A DNA stretch of 64,000 bases from Rhynchospora pubera (Eukaryota; Streptophyta; Magnoliopsida; Poales; Cyperaceae): assembly GCA_028095005.1 (NCBI GenBank), contig CM051460.1, positions 232,270,742 through 232,334,741 on the forward strand. The letters are read 5' to 3'. The position numbers were made by a program, and so were the translations under genes. Every line of letters starts with the position of its first letter. Within the stretch, counting starts at the first letter, position 1. Positions 1-11,728 of this stretch are shown one piece after another. Under the pieces are notes generated by a model that was not told where the DNA came from, did no database searches, and saw only the letters and a list, made by a program, of their open reading frames with translations.

Positions 1-106
1 TCTCAAGTCTAAAGTAAGGTACAGTCTACACACTAGATAGCTGTTATCTAGTTTCTCATAAAAAAAAAAAAAGCAAGATACGGTCTACAATCAAATAACA
101 GAATAC

Positions 107-2030
107 CTAACAATACCAGCTGTGATGGTATTTTGCAATGACAAGGGGCAACCAAGAGCAACAACCCAATCACCTGGTCTAAGTTTTGCCGAGTTACCGA
201 ACCTAGCTGATGGCAATGGGGTGCTGGATTTGATCTTCACAATAGCCACATCAGAGTAGTCATCGGCATTAACGACATGGCCTTTGAAACTACGACCGTC
301 TTGTAGCATTACAGTTACCTACTATCATTGATATTATCAAAATCAGTCAGGCATTGCAATTTGGATTTCATTATCTTCACGGGGTTTATTTTGGGATTAA
401 TGAACTTACTTAGGCCAATTTAATGTTTTAGCGGTTGAGAAATAATGCACGCTTGATGCTTAATTGAGGCAAAGGTCCGTAAACTGAGGCCGACTACATA
501 AGTGAAGCCTAGTCTATAATTTAACCAGAATTGATTTGGACACACCAAATTGCCAACACCATTCAAAATCTGATTTAACTGCAGAACTGATTAGGGGAGA
601 ATAATGTATCAGTACCATTATAAGTCTGATTTGACGGTTTCAGTATGGAGAGGCCAAAATTAAATAAAAACATAGATATCTAACCAGTAAGCAAAGTAAC
701 TTTCTTTGGCGATGAACACAAATTTTTATTTTTTGTTTTAGAAGGAGCTCAAACTATTTCCAACATAGATTCTACATATGACTCAAACATGCTTATAAGC
801 AAGGCATGTTTTCAAATTAAAATACAAACAGATCAAATACCACAAGTAAAAAAGGACATACATATCCTCTGCTGGAGGCATTTCCTTTATGAAAAGTCGC
901 TACAACATGGGCACATGTCAGAATTGTCCCATCAGGGTCAATGATCGTGCCAGACCCAATGGTCCTCTCAACACCTCCTAAAGAACAAATTTTATTCATC
1001 AATATTAAACTGTCTTGTACAGAACAATATGTATGAAAAATGCAAACCTTTTGATATGGAAATATTGACGACAGCAGGAGCAACAGCGGCGGCTGCATTG
1101 GCAATTGAATTCCTGCCCAGACATCCTTTACCACACTTACAATCACCCTCATCATTACCGGTTGATGGGACGGTGCCGCCAACAAATTGATGCTGAGATG
1201 GAAAACCCGATCCTACATGTTTGTCATAAAATTTTAACTTATGAATGGATTCAAACTTGATTAAAAAAAATTAAGGTTTCCCATGATAATATTTTGGTAC
1301 TTTCAAATACTTCCGGTTAGTTTTGTTGTTTAAGCTTTGACGGAGCTCTCAAATGAGATAATTTGCCCATCCTAATTCCTGCCATTTCAATTAAGGAATC
1401 AAATTTATGTTTTCTGATATTGGTAATTGCCTCTACCATATATTATTGACAGCACTGGCGCTAATAGATAGGTTGTACCAGTGCTAGCCCTTTGCTGTAA
1501 AACTGAATAATGTAGTACTTCTGTGGCTTTCTTCAATGAAAGTGGCAAAAGCATTTTACTTTTGCTCGTTTCAAAAACAAGCTAAATGGGGGTACAAACT
1601 AACATTAATCTATTATACCATAACCGTACTGACATAATAAAGAACAAAACATTTACCCTGCTAATTAACTAACAAGGGATTAATAACCAGAAAAAAAAAA
1701 GAGAAAGGGAAGAAACAGGACACCTTCACCGGATAGTGGAAACGAGGATGCGACGCGAATATCTTCCCACAGATTTCGCAGGGGAAGAGAAATTGAGAGC
1801 CTTGCTGCTCACAAACAAAAATCAAACAGTAAAATGGCAGAATATTACGTACAAAGGCGACAAAATATGCAACAACAAAAAGATGAAAATCGTCGGGATA
1901 TTAGTATATTACCCCTCGTGTTATCGGAGGGACCGGAAGAGGAGGCTGAATCCCCCGCCGCGATGGCGGAGAGGATGGCTACGGAGGCGCCGGCCGTCAG
2001 GTGAGGTTTCTTGAGGAGGAAGCGGAGCAT
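107..2030 (-). CDS. DEGP14: DEGP14-like (Do-like/HtrA) serine protease, 5' part, cut by window edge
   Basis: ATP-independent trypsin-like serine protease of the plant Deg/HtrA family; substrate unknown. Five exons fit with consistent phases: 2030-1849, 1800-1730, 1212-1048, 977-862 and 318-107, about 249 residues. The start chosen is the ATG at 2030, before a basic/hydrophobic N-terminus (LRFLLKKPHLTAG) that could be a targeting or anchor segment; an in-frame ATG at 2102 is possible. Exon 3 has the family's Cys/Gly stretch and NSIANAAAAVAPAVVNIS. Exon 4 has GSGTIIDPDGTILTCAHVV with the catalytic His near residue 162. Exon 5 has the catalytic Asp in YSDVAIVKIKS (about 201) and LRPGDWVVALGCPLSLQNT. 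The catalytic Ser (GNSGG) and PDZ domain must lie beyond position 1. Assignment to the Do-like 14 branch rests on remembered similarity to Arabidopsis At5g27660; organelle location is not determined. Confidence 0.85.
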
Positions 2031-2219
2031 TTTGGAAGAGTAAATTGAGACCGCGAGTGCACGCAGCCGTGGCGAAATCCCGCTCTCGTAGTGGCACGGC
2101 ACGGAGGGTTTTTAGACACGGTTCTCGACTCTCGAGGGGTTTATGCCTTTTATTATTTTTTTGGGTGAAATTGCTCTCTGCCAGCTTTTATTAACTGGAG
2201 ACGTGCCTGCGTAGACTAC

Positions 2220-2790
2220 CGTTGCATTTTGCATGTAACGTCTGTCCATACGAACTGCCTATAATTTCTGCATACACAAACTATATATATAATGTCTGGA
2301 TATACGAACTACATATAATTTTTACATACACAAACTATATATAATGTTTGCATGTATGAACTGCATGTAATATAATAAGATATTTAATTTTTAATTGAAA
2401 AATATATCTGATGTCATAAACAATTATATTTCTATATTCTGATGTGAAGCGGCCGCTAAATAGCCGCTATGATTATGAGTTGTCCGTTATGAACTAATTA
2501 TCTACTATTTAAACCTTTGACATACAAGATTATATCGATGATGTTTTTGAAAAATTAGACATGAATTGTGGTCAATTTTCACAATCAAAAGAAAGCATAT
2601 GTGAAGTCTATCCAGACAGACAATTAAAAGCGCACCAAGATGTTCAATGGTGATTCCTTTTCCTTATCTCTATCATGAAGCAATGAGTTTAAAAATTGAA
2701 TTGCTGCTACTATGAAATTTTATGACTAGTGTTGAATTGATTTAGAGACAAAGGAAAATATGTCCATTACTACTTTTAATTGAAATTTTC
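2220..2790. repeat. Dispersed direct repeat, copy 1 (unknown transposon family)
   Basis: This AT-rich block matches 4915-5500 in the same orientation. Shared landmarks in the same order are runs of CATATAATGTTTGCATGTA-like text, TTTTTAATTGAAAAATATAT, TTGTCCGTTATGAAC, AATTTTCACAA and TATTCAATGGTGATTCCTT. The copies differ by many substitutions and small indels. No coding frame is visible; it is probably a non-autonomous element or an old duplication. Confidence 0.7.
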
Positions 2791-3533
2791 ACGTGAAGTA
2801 AATAAAAATATTAAGTCCAAATTATTTTAGATGAAATATTGAAGACAATAATCTTTTGATGGATAAATATCTTTTAGTGCTTTAACGAAATATATTTGAA
2901 CATAAAATAAATATCTTTATGCTCGTATTCAATTACAGTAAGAATTTTATAGTTTCTTTTTTTTTTCTTTTTTCTTTCAAGCTTACACTGTCCCTTGTAG
3001 TGCAAGAGTTTTAATTCACATATTATAAAGTTGAATAATATATTAGAGTCTAATGCTACATTCTAAAAAATAAAATGCTAGAGTAGTGCAAGTTGTGTTT
3101 ATTCACATATTATGAAGTTGAGTAGTATACTAGAGTCTTTTTTTTTTCTTGCCACGAATTTAAAATCTAAAAAAATATAATAAAATATTATATTTTTTTT
3201 AAAATAAATAATTTGCTCGTGTTATGTGCAAACCAATATAAAATTTATTCCATATAATTAGATGCATACAAACATATACTAAATGAATTACAAAATATAT
3301 AAAAAAAACCATATTAGATGCACACAAAATTAAAAGGCTTGCAAAATAAATTTAATTCAAGCATCCTTACATTGAACCATAAGCTGAGAAGACTAACAAC
3401 AAATAAAAACATCATAAATATGATACTAGTACTCATCTTGAACAATCTATTCTTCGGCAATCGAATATAACGACCCCAATTTGGTACGCTTCCTTAAAAC
3501 CACATTTCCTTCATACGAAACGAATCACTTTAA

Positions 3534-3698
3534 GGCACCGTTTGGATGCGTTGAGAAGAAGGTAGGAAGAAGGAAGAAGGAAGAAGGGAAGAAATAAATT
3601 ATAAACAATCCAAACTCTTCACAAAGTTGCACACTTCCCAATACTTCTTCCCACTTCTTCCCTTCTTTCCTTCTTCCCACACCTATCCAAACGGAGCC
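3534..3698. mobile_element. Tourist/PIF-like MITE with TAA target duplication
   Basis: 165 bp with terminal inverted repeats GGCACCGTTTGGATGCG / ATCCAAACGGAGCC, flanked by TAA on both sides (3531-3533, 3699-3701). The interior is GAAGAAGG/CTTCTTCC-rich and folds back on itself. The same family recurs at 17353, 18258 and 45661. The 3-bp TAA site and GG-initial TIR fit PIF/Harbinger-type MITEs. Confidence 0.8.
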
Positions 3699-4010
3699 TA
3701 AATGTTGTCTACATAGCTGAGATGACATAGATAACGAACCATATAGCAATGAAATTATGCCTCCATTTATATTTAGTGAGACCGTCCATCAACATGGAGC
3801 CATAAATTTTTTCATCAATTCATTTATTTGGCAAATAAAGTATACGAAGGGCATAAAAGTAAGTATTTACTATGAAAAATATAGAAAATCACAACATCCC
3901 TATGAATATGCTGATCGCAATCTTTGATCTAAGGATATCACAAAATAAAAATAGAATGACACTTCCTGATAAAAACAGTGACACGGCGTCATGCTGAAAA
4001 ATTTTGTTAG

Positions 4011-4277
4011 TTACCTAAAAAGGACTGATCGTCCTGCAAGCATAAAAAAATTGGACTTCTTAGTTAGTATAAAACATGGAGTTTTGTGGAATCGTCGTTG
4101 GTATACGGGAGACCTATGAAACCTCTTGGGGGTTATTATAATTGTATAATAAGCTAAACCACCCACTACTGTTGCAACCACCAATAAAACGTTCGTGCTA
4201 TATTCGTTAGACTTTGAGTAATCCAAATATGATTCGGGATCTCGATTACTCAAATTTGATTCGACATCATATGCCAC
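4011..4277 (-). other. 88-codon ORF with one membrane segment, possible PGG-type fragment
   Basis: Begins MAYDVESNLSNRDPESYL and holds STNVLLVVATVVGGLAYYTI, which loosely resembles the first membrane helix of PGG-domain ankyrin proteins (LLVVATLIA pattern). There are no ankyrin repeats and no clear neighbouring exon. If real it is a relic or isolated exon; chance remains likely. The surrounding 3.7-4.9 kb is AT-rich with no other gene seen. Confidence 0.2.
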
Positions 4278-4914
4278 TCTTCGTGTTGTTGCGCACTCAT
4301 GGTTTCGTGGTTTATTTTATATTGAAGGGATATTTTTTTTAGTTTATTGGAGAGTTTTAAGAGATTTAAGTTAATGTTTATTACAATAACATAGTCATCT
4401 CAGAGTATATATAAGCAATGATCTAGTAAGTGCACATGTAGCCAGGAATAATAAAGTCAAAATATTGTCGCATCACATATGAGAATACTCATCAGAGAAT
4501 TTGGTATCAATAAAATAAGAAGGCACTAAATACTCTCCATTAGTCTTTTATAACATACTTTAACCATAGAATTTGTCATCTAATATAGACCCTACTAAAG
4601 GGTTGATGTTTACCAATCTCCCACTGCAGACAACGGTGATTTAAATACCGACCATAATTATCATAATAGCAATGTGACTTGGTGAACCGCTATGCCGCTA
4701 AATTAAAAGTGCATTATAATGGTATTTATTAGTATACTGCAATGCTACTTAAAAATTAATTTTTTTAGCATTTTATTTATTATGGTGTCTAAAATAGTGA
4801 AAAATAATAACATACAAATGCATTTAGTTGTATTTTAGCGAAATATAGCTACAAAAATTGCTATTTGATAATATAAATTAGTATTACGAACCTATCTTTT
4901 GCATAAAATATATG

Positions 4915-5500
4915 CATGTATGAATTGCGTATAATATCTGCATATATGAACTGCATATAATGTTTTCATATACGAGCTACATATAATGTTTGTATATACG
5001 AACTGCATATAATTTATGCATATCTTTATGCATAAATTAAATTATTAAATTAAACCATTAAAGTATGCATAAATTGCAGTAAAATACTTAATTTTTAATT
5101 AAAAAATATATCTGATGCCATAAACAAGTACATTTGTATATCCTGATACGATCCCATAGTGGTTGTTCGCTATCTGCTATGCCTATGACTAGAGATTGTC
5201 CGTTATGAACCAGCTAGCCGCTATTTGAACCTTTGGCATACAATATTATATTCCAATATATTTTCGAAAAATTACACATTAATTGTGATGAATTTTCACA
5301 AGTGAAAGAAAGCATATTTGAAGTCTATCTAGACAGGCAATTAAAACATGTCAAGATATTCAATGGTGATTCCTTGTCTCTATCATAAAGCAATGATTTA
5401 AAAAATTAAATCTTTACCGCTATAAAATTTCATGACAGTGTTGAATTGATTTAGAGACAGAAAAATACATTCATTACTATTTTTAATTTGAAAAGAACTA
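4915..5500. repeat. Dispersed direct repeat, copy 2
   Basis: Second copy of the block at 2220-2790, same orientation, starting with the ATATAATGTTTTCATATACG-type subrepeats and ending near CATTCATTACTATTTTTAAT. Together the copies bracket about 2.1 kb that contains the MITE at 3534. Confidence 0.7.
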
Positions 5501-5611
5501 ACAATATCCTCTCGCACATGAAGTCACGTGGAAGAGGTAAAGGAAATGAGCGAACACATCCTAATTATATAGACAACGGACCAAAGCCCGCAAGCCCGTC
5601 AAAATGGTTGT

Positions 5612-6722
5612 GAGTAATTCTCAAATAATAAAATAAGATGCTAGTAGGCTATCGTTATCGCTTAAATACTAAAAAAATGATATGCTCCAGAATCCAGCGG
5701 GAAAAGGAAAGGAAAGGGATGGGAAGAGAAAAGGAGTACGTCTCAAATTTGGGTGTAATCACAAGTGTATTTCTTTTCATATTTTTATAGAAGAGTTAAA
5801 CTCCATTCTCCATCATTCTCCTTGACTTGCCTTCAAATTTAAGTTATTGGAGTAGGGTAAAGACCATGGGCAAAAAAAAGCAGTTCATTTCTTCCCTCGC
5901 CCTCCCTCATTCACCCTTTCTGGAGCAGACTTTAAGTGTCATTACCATCACTAAACAGAGAACGCTCCATCGCGTGAGTCTCGCGTGTCGCTAGCACTAA
6001 AGCATCCTCCCTATCTTATTTATACGTAATAAACTGAATATTTATACTTGATAAACTACACATATGCATAACAAACTATACATTTATACTTACTAAACTG
6101 AAAATTTTTTTCGACAAAGGAGAGGGATGCGCTAGGGGCAGAGTCGGAAAATTTTTTAGTTAAATCGGACCGGTTCACGATCCCTTCTAATTTTTTATGT
6201 ATTTTTTGTTCGGTTTGTGACCTCTTCTATTTCCATGCACACTTATTAAAAAACTAAAAATTAATACTTAATAAACTAAACATTTATATATAATAAAATG
6301 AACATTTGTAATTACTAAACTAAACATTTATACTTAATAAAATGAACATTTTGCTTATAACATTTATGTTTTATTTTTATTGCAACTAAATGAACATGTA
6401 TACTTAATTAACATAACATTTGTACTTAACCCAACTAAATATTTTGGTAAGAAATAAAAAAAAACATATTGAACACAGTGAACAATTATAATAAAATGTG
6501 AATATTTATATCTAATAAAATGAGCACTTATAACAACAGATGAACAAGAATAACAGACGCGCTGAGTGGATGAGGAGACCACTCGCGAGAAAGGCTATTC
6601 AGCGATGCCGCGGAATGACATTTCTTCCGATTACGTCAATCAATTTCCATTCTCAAATAATAAAATTAGATGCTAGTAGGCTACAATTTTCACTTAAATA
6701 TAGTACTAAATTTATGCTTCTG
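5612..6722. repeat. Segment flanked by a 70-bp direct repeat, with an AT-rich short-period interior
   Basis: TTCTCAAATAATAAAA followed by AGATGCTAGTAGGCTA occurs at about 5617-5650 and again at about 6649-6682, with further similarity downstream of both. Between them are a purine-rich stretch (5696-5735) and, at about 6020-6530, many degenerate copies of a roughly 20-bp unit built on TACTTAATAAACTAAACATT. No gene is visible. Confidence 0.5.
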
Positions 6723-6835
6723 CTCTCAAACCAGGAGATCTGATTTTCAGATTCTTGTGCCATTTTATCGGAATCGAAAATTGAACCGAACCCAAAACAG
6801 ATAAATAGGTGATTTTTTGGTCATATGGTCACATG

Positions 6836-7034
6836 ACTCATATCCTCTGGATGATTTAAAATCATCCAGTGGACGTTTTTCAATCCGAGCCGTCTGATTT
6901 GATCTCAACGATTAGATTTTTTCAAACCTATCAATTTTAGTATCATGCACGGACATTCATATCCATTGAGATTAAATTAGATGGCTGTGATCGAAATCAT
7001 CCACTGGATGGCCATCTAGAGGATGCGGAGTCCA
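6836..7034. mobile_element. Fold-back Mutator-like MITE with 10-bp target duplication
   Basis: TGGTCACATG directly repeated at 6826-6835 and 7035-7044 flanks 199 bp whose ends are inverted: ACTCATATCCTCTGGATG on the left, CCATCTAGAGGATGCGGAGT on the right, with ATCATCCAGTGGA and TCCACTGGAT inside. TSD length and structure fit Mutator-like MITEs. The end shares TATCCTCTG with the larger elements at 39120 and 57320. Confidence 0.75.
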
Positions 7035-7061
7035 TGGTCACATGGTCACATGGCTCTGATC

Positions 7062-7868
7062 CGCATTCGAAAATTTACGAATTTGGATATTAATATCCGG
7101 ATCCGTTTGGATTCGGATATTTTTAATCAGATACGGATGCGGATATGAGAATGCATTTTGGTGCAGACACGGATGCGAATACGGATAAATATCCGCATCC
7201 GGAATTAATTGTCAAACGAATATCCAAATTATTGGTCCAGACCCGCATTCGTATTCATTGCTAAGTGCTATAAAATTGGGAATCATCTTATCACCTCAAC
7301 CACTACACCAATCAACTCTTTGTGATAAAGTTGGTTATTGTATATATTTATATGAATCCAAGTCATCTAATTTGAAAATTTTAGTACAGATTGATATAGA
7401 TTATAAATAATTATTAAAAGTAATAATAATAATTAAATTTATACATATTATATATAGTGTGTTGATATGATTTTGGATTGATTGATAGAATGAATGAAGC
7501 CTGAGCACTACTTACCTAATTAGCGTACTATTTATATTGTCAAAACTTAACTCATTACATGACGTAAACATATTCCTCTATGTTTTGGGTCCTTTCATAC
7601 GTTGCAAAATTTTATATACACTATGATGTACAAAATGTGCTAAAAAATGAATAAAAATTAATCGATCAAAATGCAATCCGTATCCGACAAAATATATTCA
7701 TATTTGACTCCGTATCCGATAATATCCGAACCGTATTCGTATCCGCTTAATATCCGAACCGAATCCGTATCCGAACGCATCCGTATTCGTATCGTATTCG
7801 AAAAAAAAATATGATTGCGGATATGAAAAGACCAACATCCGCTCCGTATCCGATCCATTTTCATCGCT
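7062..7868. mobile_element. hAT (Ac/Ds-like) remnants with dense subterminal motifs
   Basis: 7062-7262 and 7680-7868 are packed with GGATACGGAT / ATCCGTATCCG hexamer-like repeats, separated by plain AT-rich DNA. The right edge reads TTTTCATCGCTA; its complement TAGCGATGAAAA closely resembles the Ac/Ds terminus TAGGGATGAAAA, and Ac transposase is known to bind repeated short subterminal motifs. A matching left end and target duplication were not found, so boundaries are approximate. Confidence 0.5.
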
Positions 7869-8185
7869 AGACATGATCCACTGAGGCCGGTTCTGATGGA
7901 ACATACCGGTCCGATTTTAAACCACAGAACCGGAACACAGAATCTATATTCACCGAGATCTGTACAAAGACAAGTGGCAGTTATTTTGGTTTTATATGTT
8001 TCCTTCCCAACAACAACAACCCAAAAAAAGGAAAAAACCTACACGCAATCTAAATACTTCTAATTTTTCCCTCATCTAAAATCCGATCTCATTGTGCGGT
8101 GGCGACCTCCTCGAGAGCTGAAGGCATCTTTCAACCGCCATTTGACTTCATGCAACTCGTTTTAGGCTTTGTATAACTTCATCAG

Positions 8186-9573
8186 GTACCTGATCTGTTG
8201 TGATCGAATTACTATTTCTGATTTTTCTCTTATTGCGTCTCCTCCTTTTTCCTGTTCTTTGCTGTATCTGAATTCTCGTTGATCAAAAGGATAAAATAGA
8301 AAGAGAAATCTTGTCCAGTGCTTGTTTTAAGAGCAATGCGCGTTGATCTGTTCAATTTTATCAATATTTGCTCGTTGTTTCAACTTTCAAGAGATTTCGC
8401 TAGAAGATTTTATTGAATTTATTTATTTGCTCCCTGCCTCCCACCCCAAATGTTCAATATCTAACCTTTGGAACTATTGGCCTTGCATTAGTTTCTTTTA
8501 AATTCTGCATAATTGCCAAATAAATTCCTTTGTAGTAAATGCACATTGATTTCCTTTCATATTTTCCTTGTGATACTAAAAATGTGTGTGGTTAGTTTTG
8601 TCAGGCTCAGACCCTGCTTTGTTTCCCAGAAGAGAAAGAAAAAGTTAGATCACCTTATCAGTGTCTCCATAAATTGTGTGTTGGTGGGAGGAGTATTACC
8701 TAGATTGGCATGAGTAGGTTCAAACCCTTTAGGATCAGATCACTTCCAAATTAGGAGTCTAGGACTTTCTGATCAATGGCTGTTCCAATTAAGTACTTCT
8801 TTTCCATTTCAATCAAATTATTTAGATGGTTTAGTTGGACATTCAATTAATAAAAAAAAAGATCTGATAAAAAAGCTTTGAAGACCTTCCAGAGTCAATC
8901 TTCAGTAGATTTTGACCTATTTCTGTAAATGTGTGCCAAATTGTGATGTTTATTCTGGAAAGGGGGCAATCACAAAGTCCCTCAAAAGTGCCTGGTTGTA
9001 TAGAATCACTTACCTCTCTATGGATTGGAAAAAATATAAAGAGCTCTCAAAAGTTAATGCTGCTCCCCATCCCAGCATTCACTGACAAAACAACACACCC
9101 CCACCTCCACCCACCCACCCACCCACACACACACTGCTTAACTGCATGAGGCCTGTGCAGAGTGACACTGAGTATGGCTGCAACTAATTACTAAGCAATA
9201 ATTAAAACATGGAACTAGATTTCTTTTCTGACTATATAAGTTAGTTTGAGAATTCGTGTATTATAGTAATTTTTTTCTCAACTCCTTATTTGTGTTTAAA
9301 TGTGGTGATGATAGATGATATCTGGTCAAAATAGTGAATTTGCATATATCATTTATTGTACGTATATTTTGTTGTCAAACCTAACCAATTATACATGAAA
9401 AATAGGGTCGGATCTTTCGTCTCGTTTGATCTTGTTAAATATGCATATGATGTTTCATTACTCGGGGCAAAAATATCCAATAATGAAGTCTTTAACGTGT
9501 ACTTCGCTATTTGTTCTATAGAAGTAAATAATACTTTTGTTTGCTTATTTCTCTGTCTCTTAATTTTCCACAG
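8186..9573 (+). other. Predicted 5'-UTR intron of the F-box/LRR gene
   Basis: A leader-like stretch (about 8050-8185) ends CTTCATCAG before GTACCTG, and TTTTCCACAG precedes a 37-bp leader that runs into the ATG at 9611. The 1.39 kb between has intron-like T-rich composition and only short ORFs. Expressed-sequence data would be needed to prove it. Confidence 0.5.
9096..9135. repeat. CACCC/CA-rich simple repeat
   Basis: Run of CCCACC units that turns into (CA)n inside the predicted 5'-UTR intron. Confidence 0.8.
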
Positions 9574-9610
9574 AGCAAGTTCATTTGAATGTACTTAAGC
9601 TGCAGAGAAG

Positions 9611-10759
9611 ATGACTAATATCATAGATTGGTCACACAGCTGTCTGCCTGATGATTGCTTGTTAACAATCCACCAAAAGCTACAAAACCGTGATGACCGG
9701 GATGCATTTGGGTTGACGTGCAAACGATGGTTGCACATACAGAATATTGCGCGCACACAATTGGTGTTTGATTTCTCTTACAACCCTAGAAGGCAGCAAG
9801 AGTACCCACAATACATACAGCAACTCTTGATCCGCTTCCCTTACCTCAGCAAGCTGTCTCTTTCTGGTTGCACAGATCTCCCGGATTCTGCCTTGAAACC
9901 TTTAGTGGTCTCCTGTTCCAGTCTCCGATATCTCTCTTTGTATTGCTGTGTTAACATAACAGATGCTGGCCTTGGTCTCATTTCTACTGGGTGCCACAAT
10001 TTGGAAACCTTAAATCTTTATCGGTGCAACATAACAGATGCTGGTTTGCAGAGTATTGCCAGATCTAGTCACATTTTGAAAAATGTGAATCTATCCTATT
10101 GCTTAAATATTACGGATCATGGTCTCAATGCACTGTGTAGCGGATGCCCTAAACTTCATTCTCTAATTATTAACTCTTGCAAGGGCATTGTGGGTACTGG
10201 GTTAAAGGGTTCTCCTCCTACCTTGACCTATTTGGAAGCTGAAAATTGCATGCTATCTTCAGAAGGGGTACATGAATCTGTGAGTGGGCCTGGGCTTGAA
10301 TACCTAAATCTCTCGCATCCAGCCAGCCTATCTAGGCATGGTGATGGGCTGGGCAATATTGGGTTGGGTTATGCACGGAGGCTTCGGTTCCTGAACTTAC
10401 GCATGTGTCGCCATATGTCTGATGAGTCAGCTTCAGCCATTGCCAAGGGTTGTCCCATGCTGGAAGAATGGAACCTTGCACTTTGCCATGGTATAAGGCT
10501 TCCAGGTTGGTTGGCAATTGGGTCGAATTGTAACAGACTTCGGGTTTTGCATGTTAATCGATGCAAGAACCTGTGCAACCAGGGTTTGAATGCATTGAGG
10601 GATGGGTGTGACCGGCTGGAGGTGTTGTACATTCACGGGTCCAAGGTTACTAACACTGGGCTAGAGATATTTAAGATGTACCGGTTCAACGTGGTACTAA
10701 AAAGAGAGGACTGTGTGGGCATGTCGATTAGCCCTTGTGTTGCCAAGTTATTTCTGTAA
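9611..10759 (+). CDS. FBL12: F-box/LRR-repeat protein (FBL12-like), SCF ubiquitin ligase adaptor
   Basis: 382 residues in one uninterrupted exon. An N-terminal F-box (about residues 9-50: LPDDCLLTIHQKL ... GLTCKRWLHIQN) would bind SKP1 in an SCF E3 ubiquitin ligase. From about residue 80 to 375 it has cysteine-containing leucine-rich repeats of the AMN1/GRR1 type (LSLSGCTDL, LNLYRCNITDAGL, VNLSYCLNITDHGL, LNLRMCRHMSDES, WNLALCHGI, LHVNRCKNLCNQGL) that would bind the substrate, which is unknown. Several repeats, notably NLRMCR...DES and CP-LEEWNLALCH, match my memory of Arabidopsis FBL12 (At3g07550). The start is the first ATG after a stop-containing leader. The coding region is more GC-rich than its surroundings. 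The exact orthologue is inferred; the F-box/LRR class is certain. Confidence 0.9.
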   Translation: MTNIIDWSHSCLPDDCLLTIHQKLQNRDDRDAFGLTCKRWLHIQNIARTQLVFDFSYNPRRQQEYPQYIQQLLIRFPYLSKLSLSGCTDLPDSALKPLVVSCSSLRYLSLYCCVNITDAGLGLISTGCHNLETLNLYRCNITDAGLQSIARSSHILKNVNLSYCLNITDHGLNALCSGCPKLHSLIINSCKGIVGTGLKGSPPTLTYLEAENCMLSSEGVHESVSGPGLEYLNLSHPASLSRHGDGLGNIGLGYARRLRFLNLRMCRHMSDESASAIAKGCPMLEEWNLALCHGIRLPGWLAIGSNCNRLRVLHVNRCKNLCNQGLNALRDGCDRLEVLYIHGSKVTNTGLEIFKMYRFNVVLKREDCVGMSISPCVAKLFL

Positions 10760-11115
10760 ACATTGATTTTATGTCCGAAATGGTTTTATAAACCTGCTAT
10801 TTATTGGTTAAGCAATGTACCATAGAGAAATTTAAGCAGAGTTGGTTTCGAGCTTCTAGGGATTATGACTGGGCTCTAAATACGTTAGGATATTCTGTTA
10901 TAGCTTGAGTTTTTATTTAGGATTTCAAAATTTTATTCGCGGATGCATGTGAAGTTGTATATTATTTAATTTCTCTTTGGTTACTACATTGTTTATTCAA
11001 CTACGAAATTTGGATTCAGCAAAATTTCCCAGGGTTTGCTCCGTGATTCTAAAAGAACAGGTGAAGAGGAATCATTTTCTTTCTATGTAAATTGCTTAAT
11101 CATGCAGAGCACTAA

Positions 11116-11311
11116 GGCTCCGCTCCAGAAGGGAGAGACTCGGAGCGAAGGGAAGGGATGGGAGTTCGGATAGTCTGCTTCAGAGGGAGAGAATCGACGG
11201 AAATCAAGGAGAGCAGAGAGATAGATAGAGGGAGAGATCGGTTACTCCCAAAATCGGAGAGTACCGAGTTCCCTTCCCTTCGCTCCGAGTCTCTCCTTCT
11301 GGAGTGGACCC
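11116..11311. mobile_element. Tourist/PIF-like MITE, GA-rich, TAA target duplication
   Basis: 196 bp between TAA repeats (11113-11115, 11312-11314). Ends GGCTCCGCTCCAGAAGG and CCTTCTGGAGTGGACCC are inverted, and the inverted region runs on through GACTCGGAGCGAAGGGAAG, so the element can fold into a hairpin. It lies between the convergent FBL12-like and NLP genes. Confidence 0.8.
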
Positions 11312-11728
11312 TAAAATGTCTCTTTGCTAAATTTCACAAGTGCCCAGATAAGAATATAGTAACTATTAATTATCAAGAAATTTCGTATTGTTTTTTTCTT
11401 GGTTATAACCCTTTTAAAGAAGCAGAATGCTAAAATGATCTTAGCCGCAACAAAATTGAAGGGAGAAAGCGGAATCTTATTTTCACCCTATATAAAGATT
11501 TGATGAACAACAATCATAACAATAAAAAATAGAAATGTGAAAAGAAGCATCGGAACAACACATGATGCTATACAGGGGGGCAAAAAATTTGGGAGAAACG
11601 TTTACAATATGTAATCAACTATTGGTTGAAATTATCTCCTCGCACACAACTTCACATCTATAAATTATGAATATTATACAGTAAAAGAGGGGCCGAAAAA
11701 AAGAAAGCCTAAACTCAAAAGGAAGACT

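Noticed and set aside
7658..7904. Asp/Ser/Arg repeat-like ORFs in two frames
   Set aside because: Direct result of repeated ATCCGTATCC-type hAT subterminal motifs.
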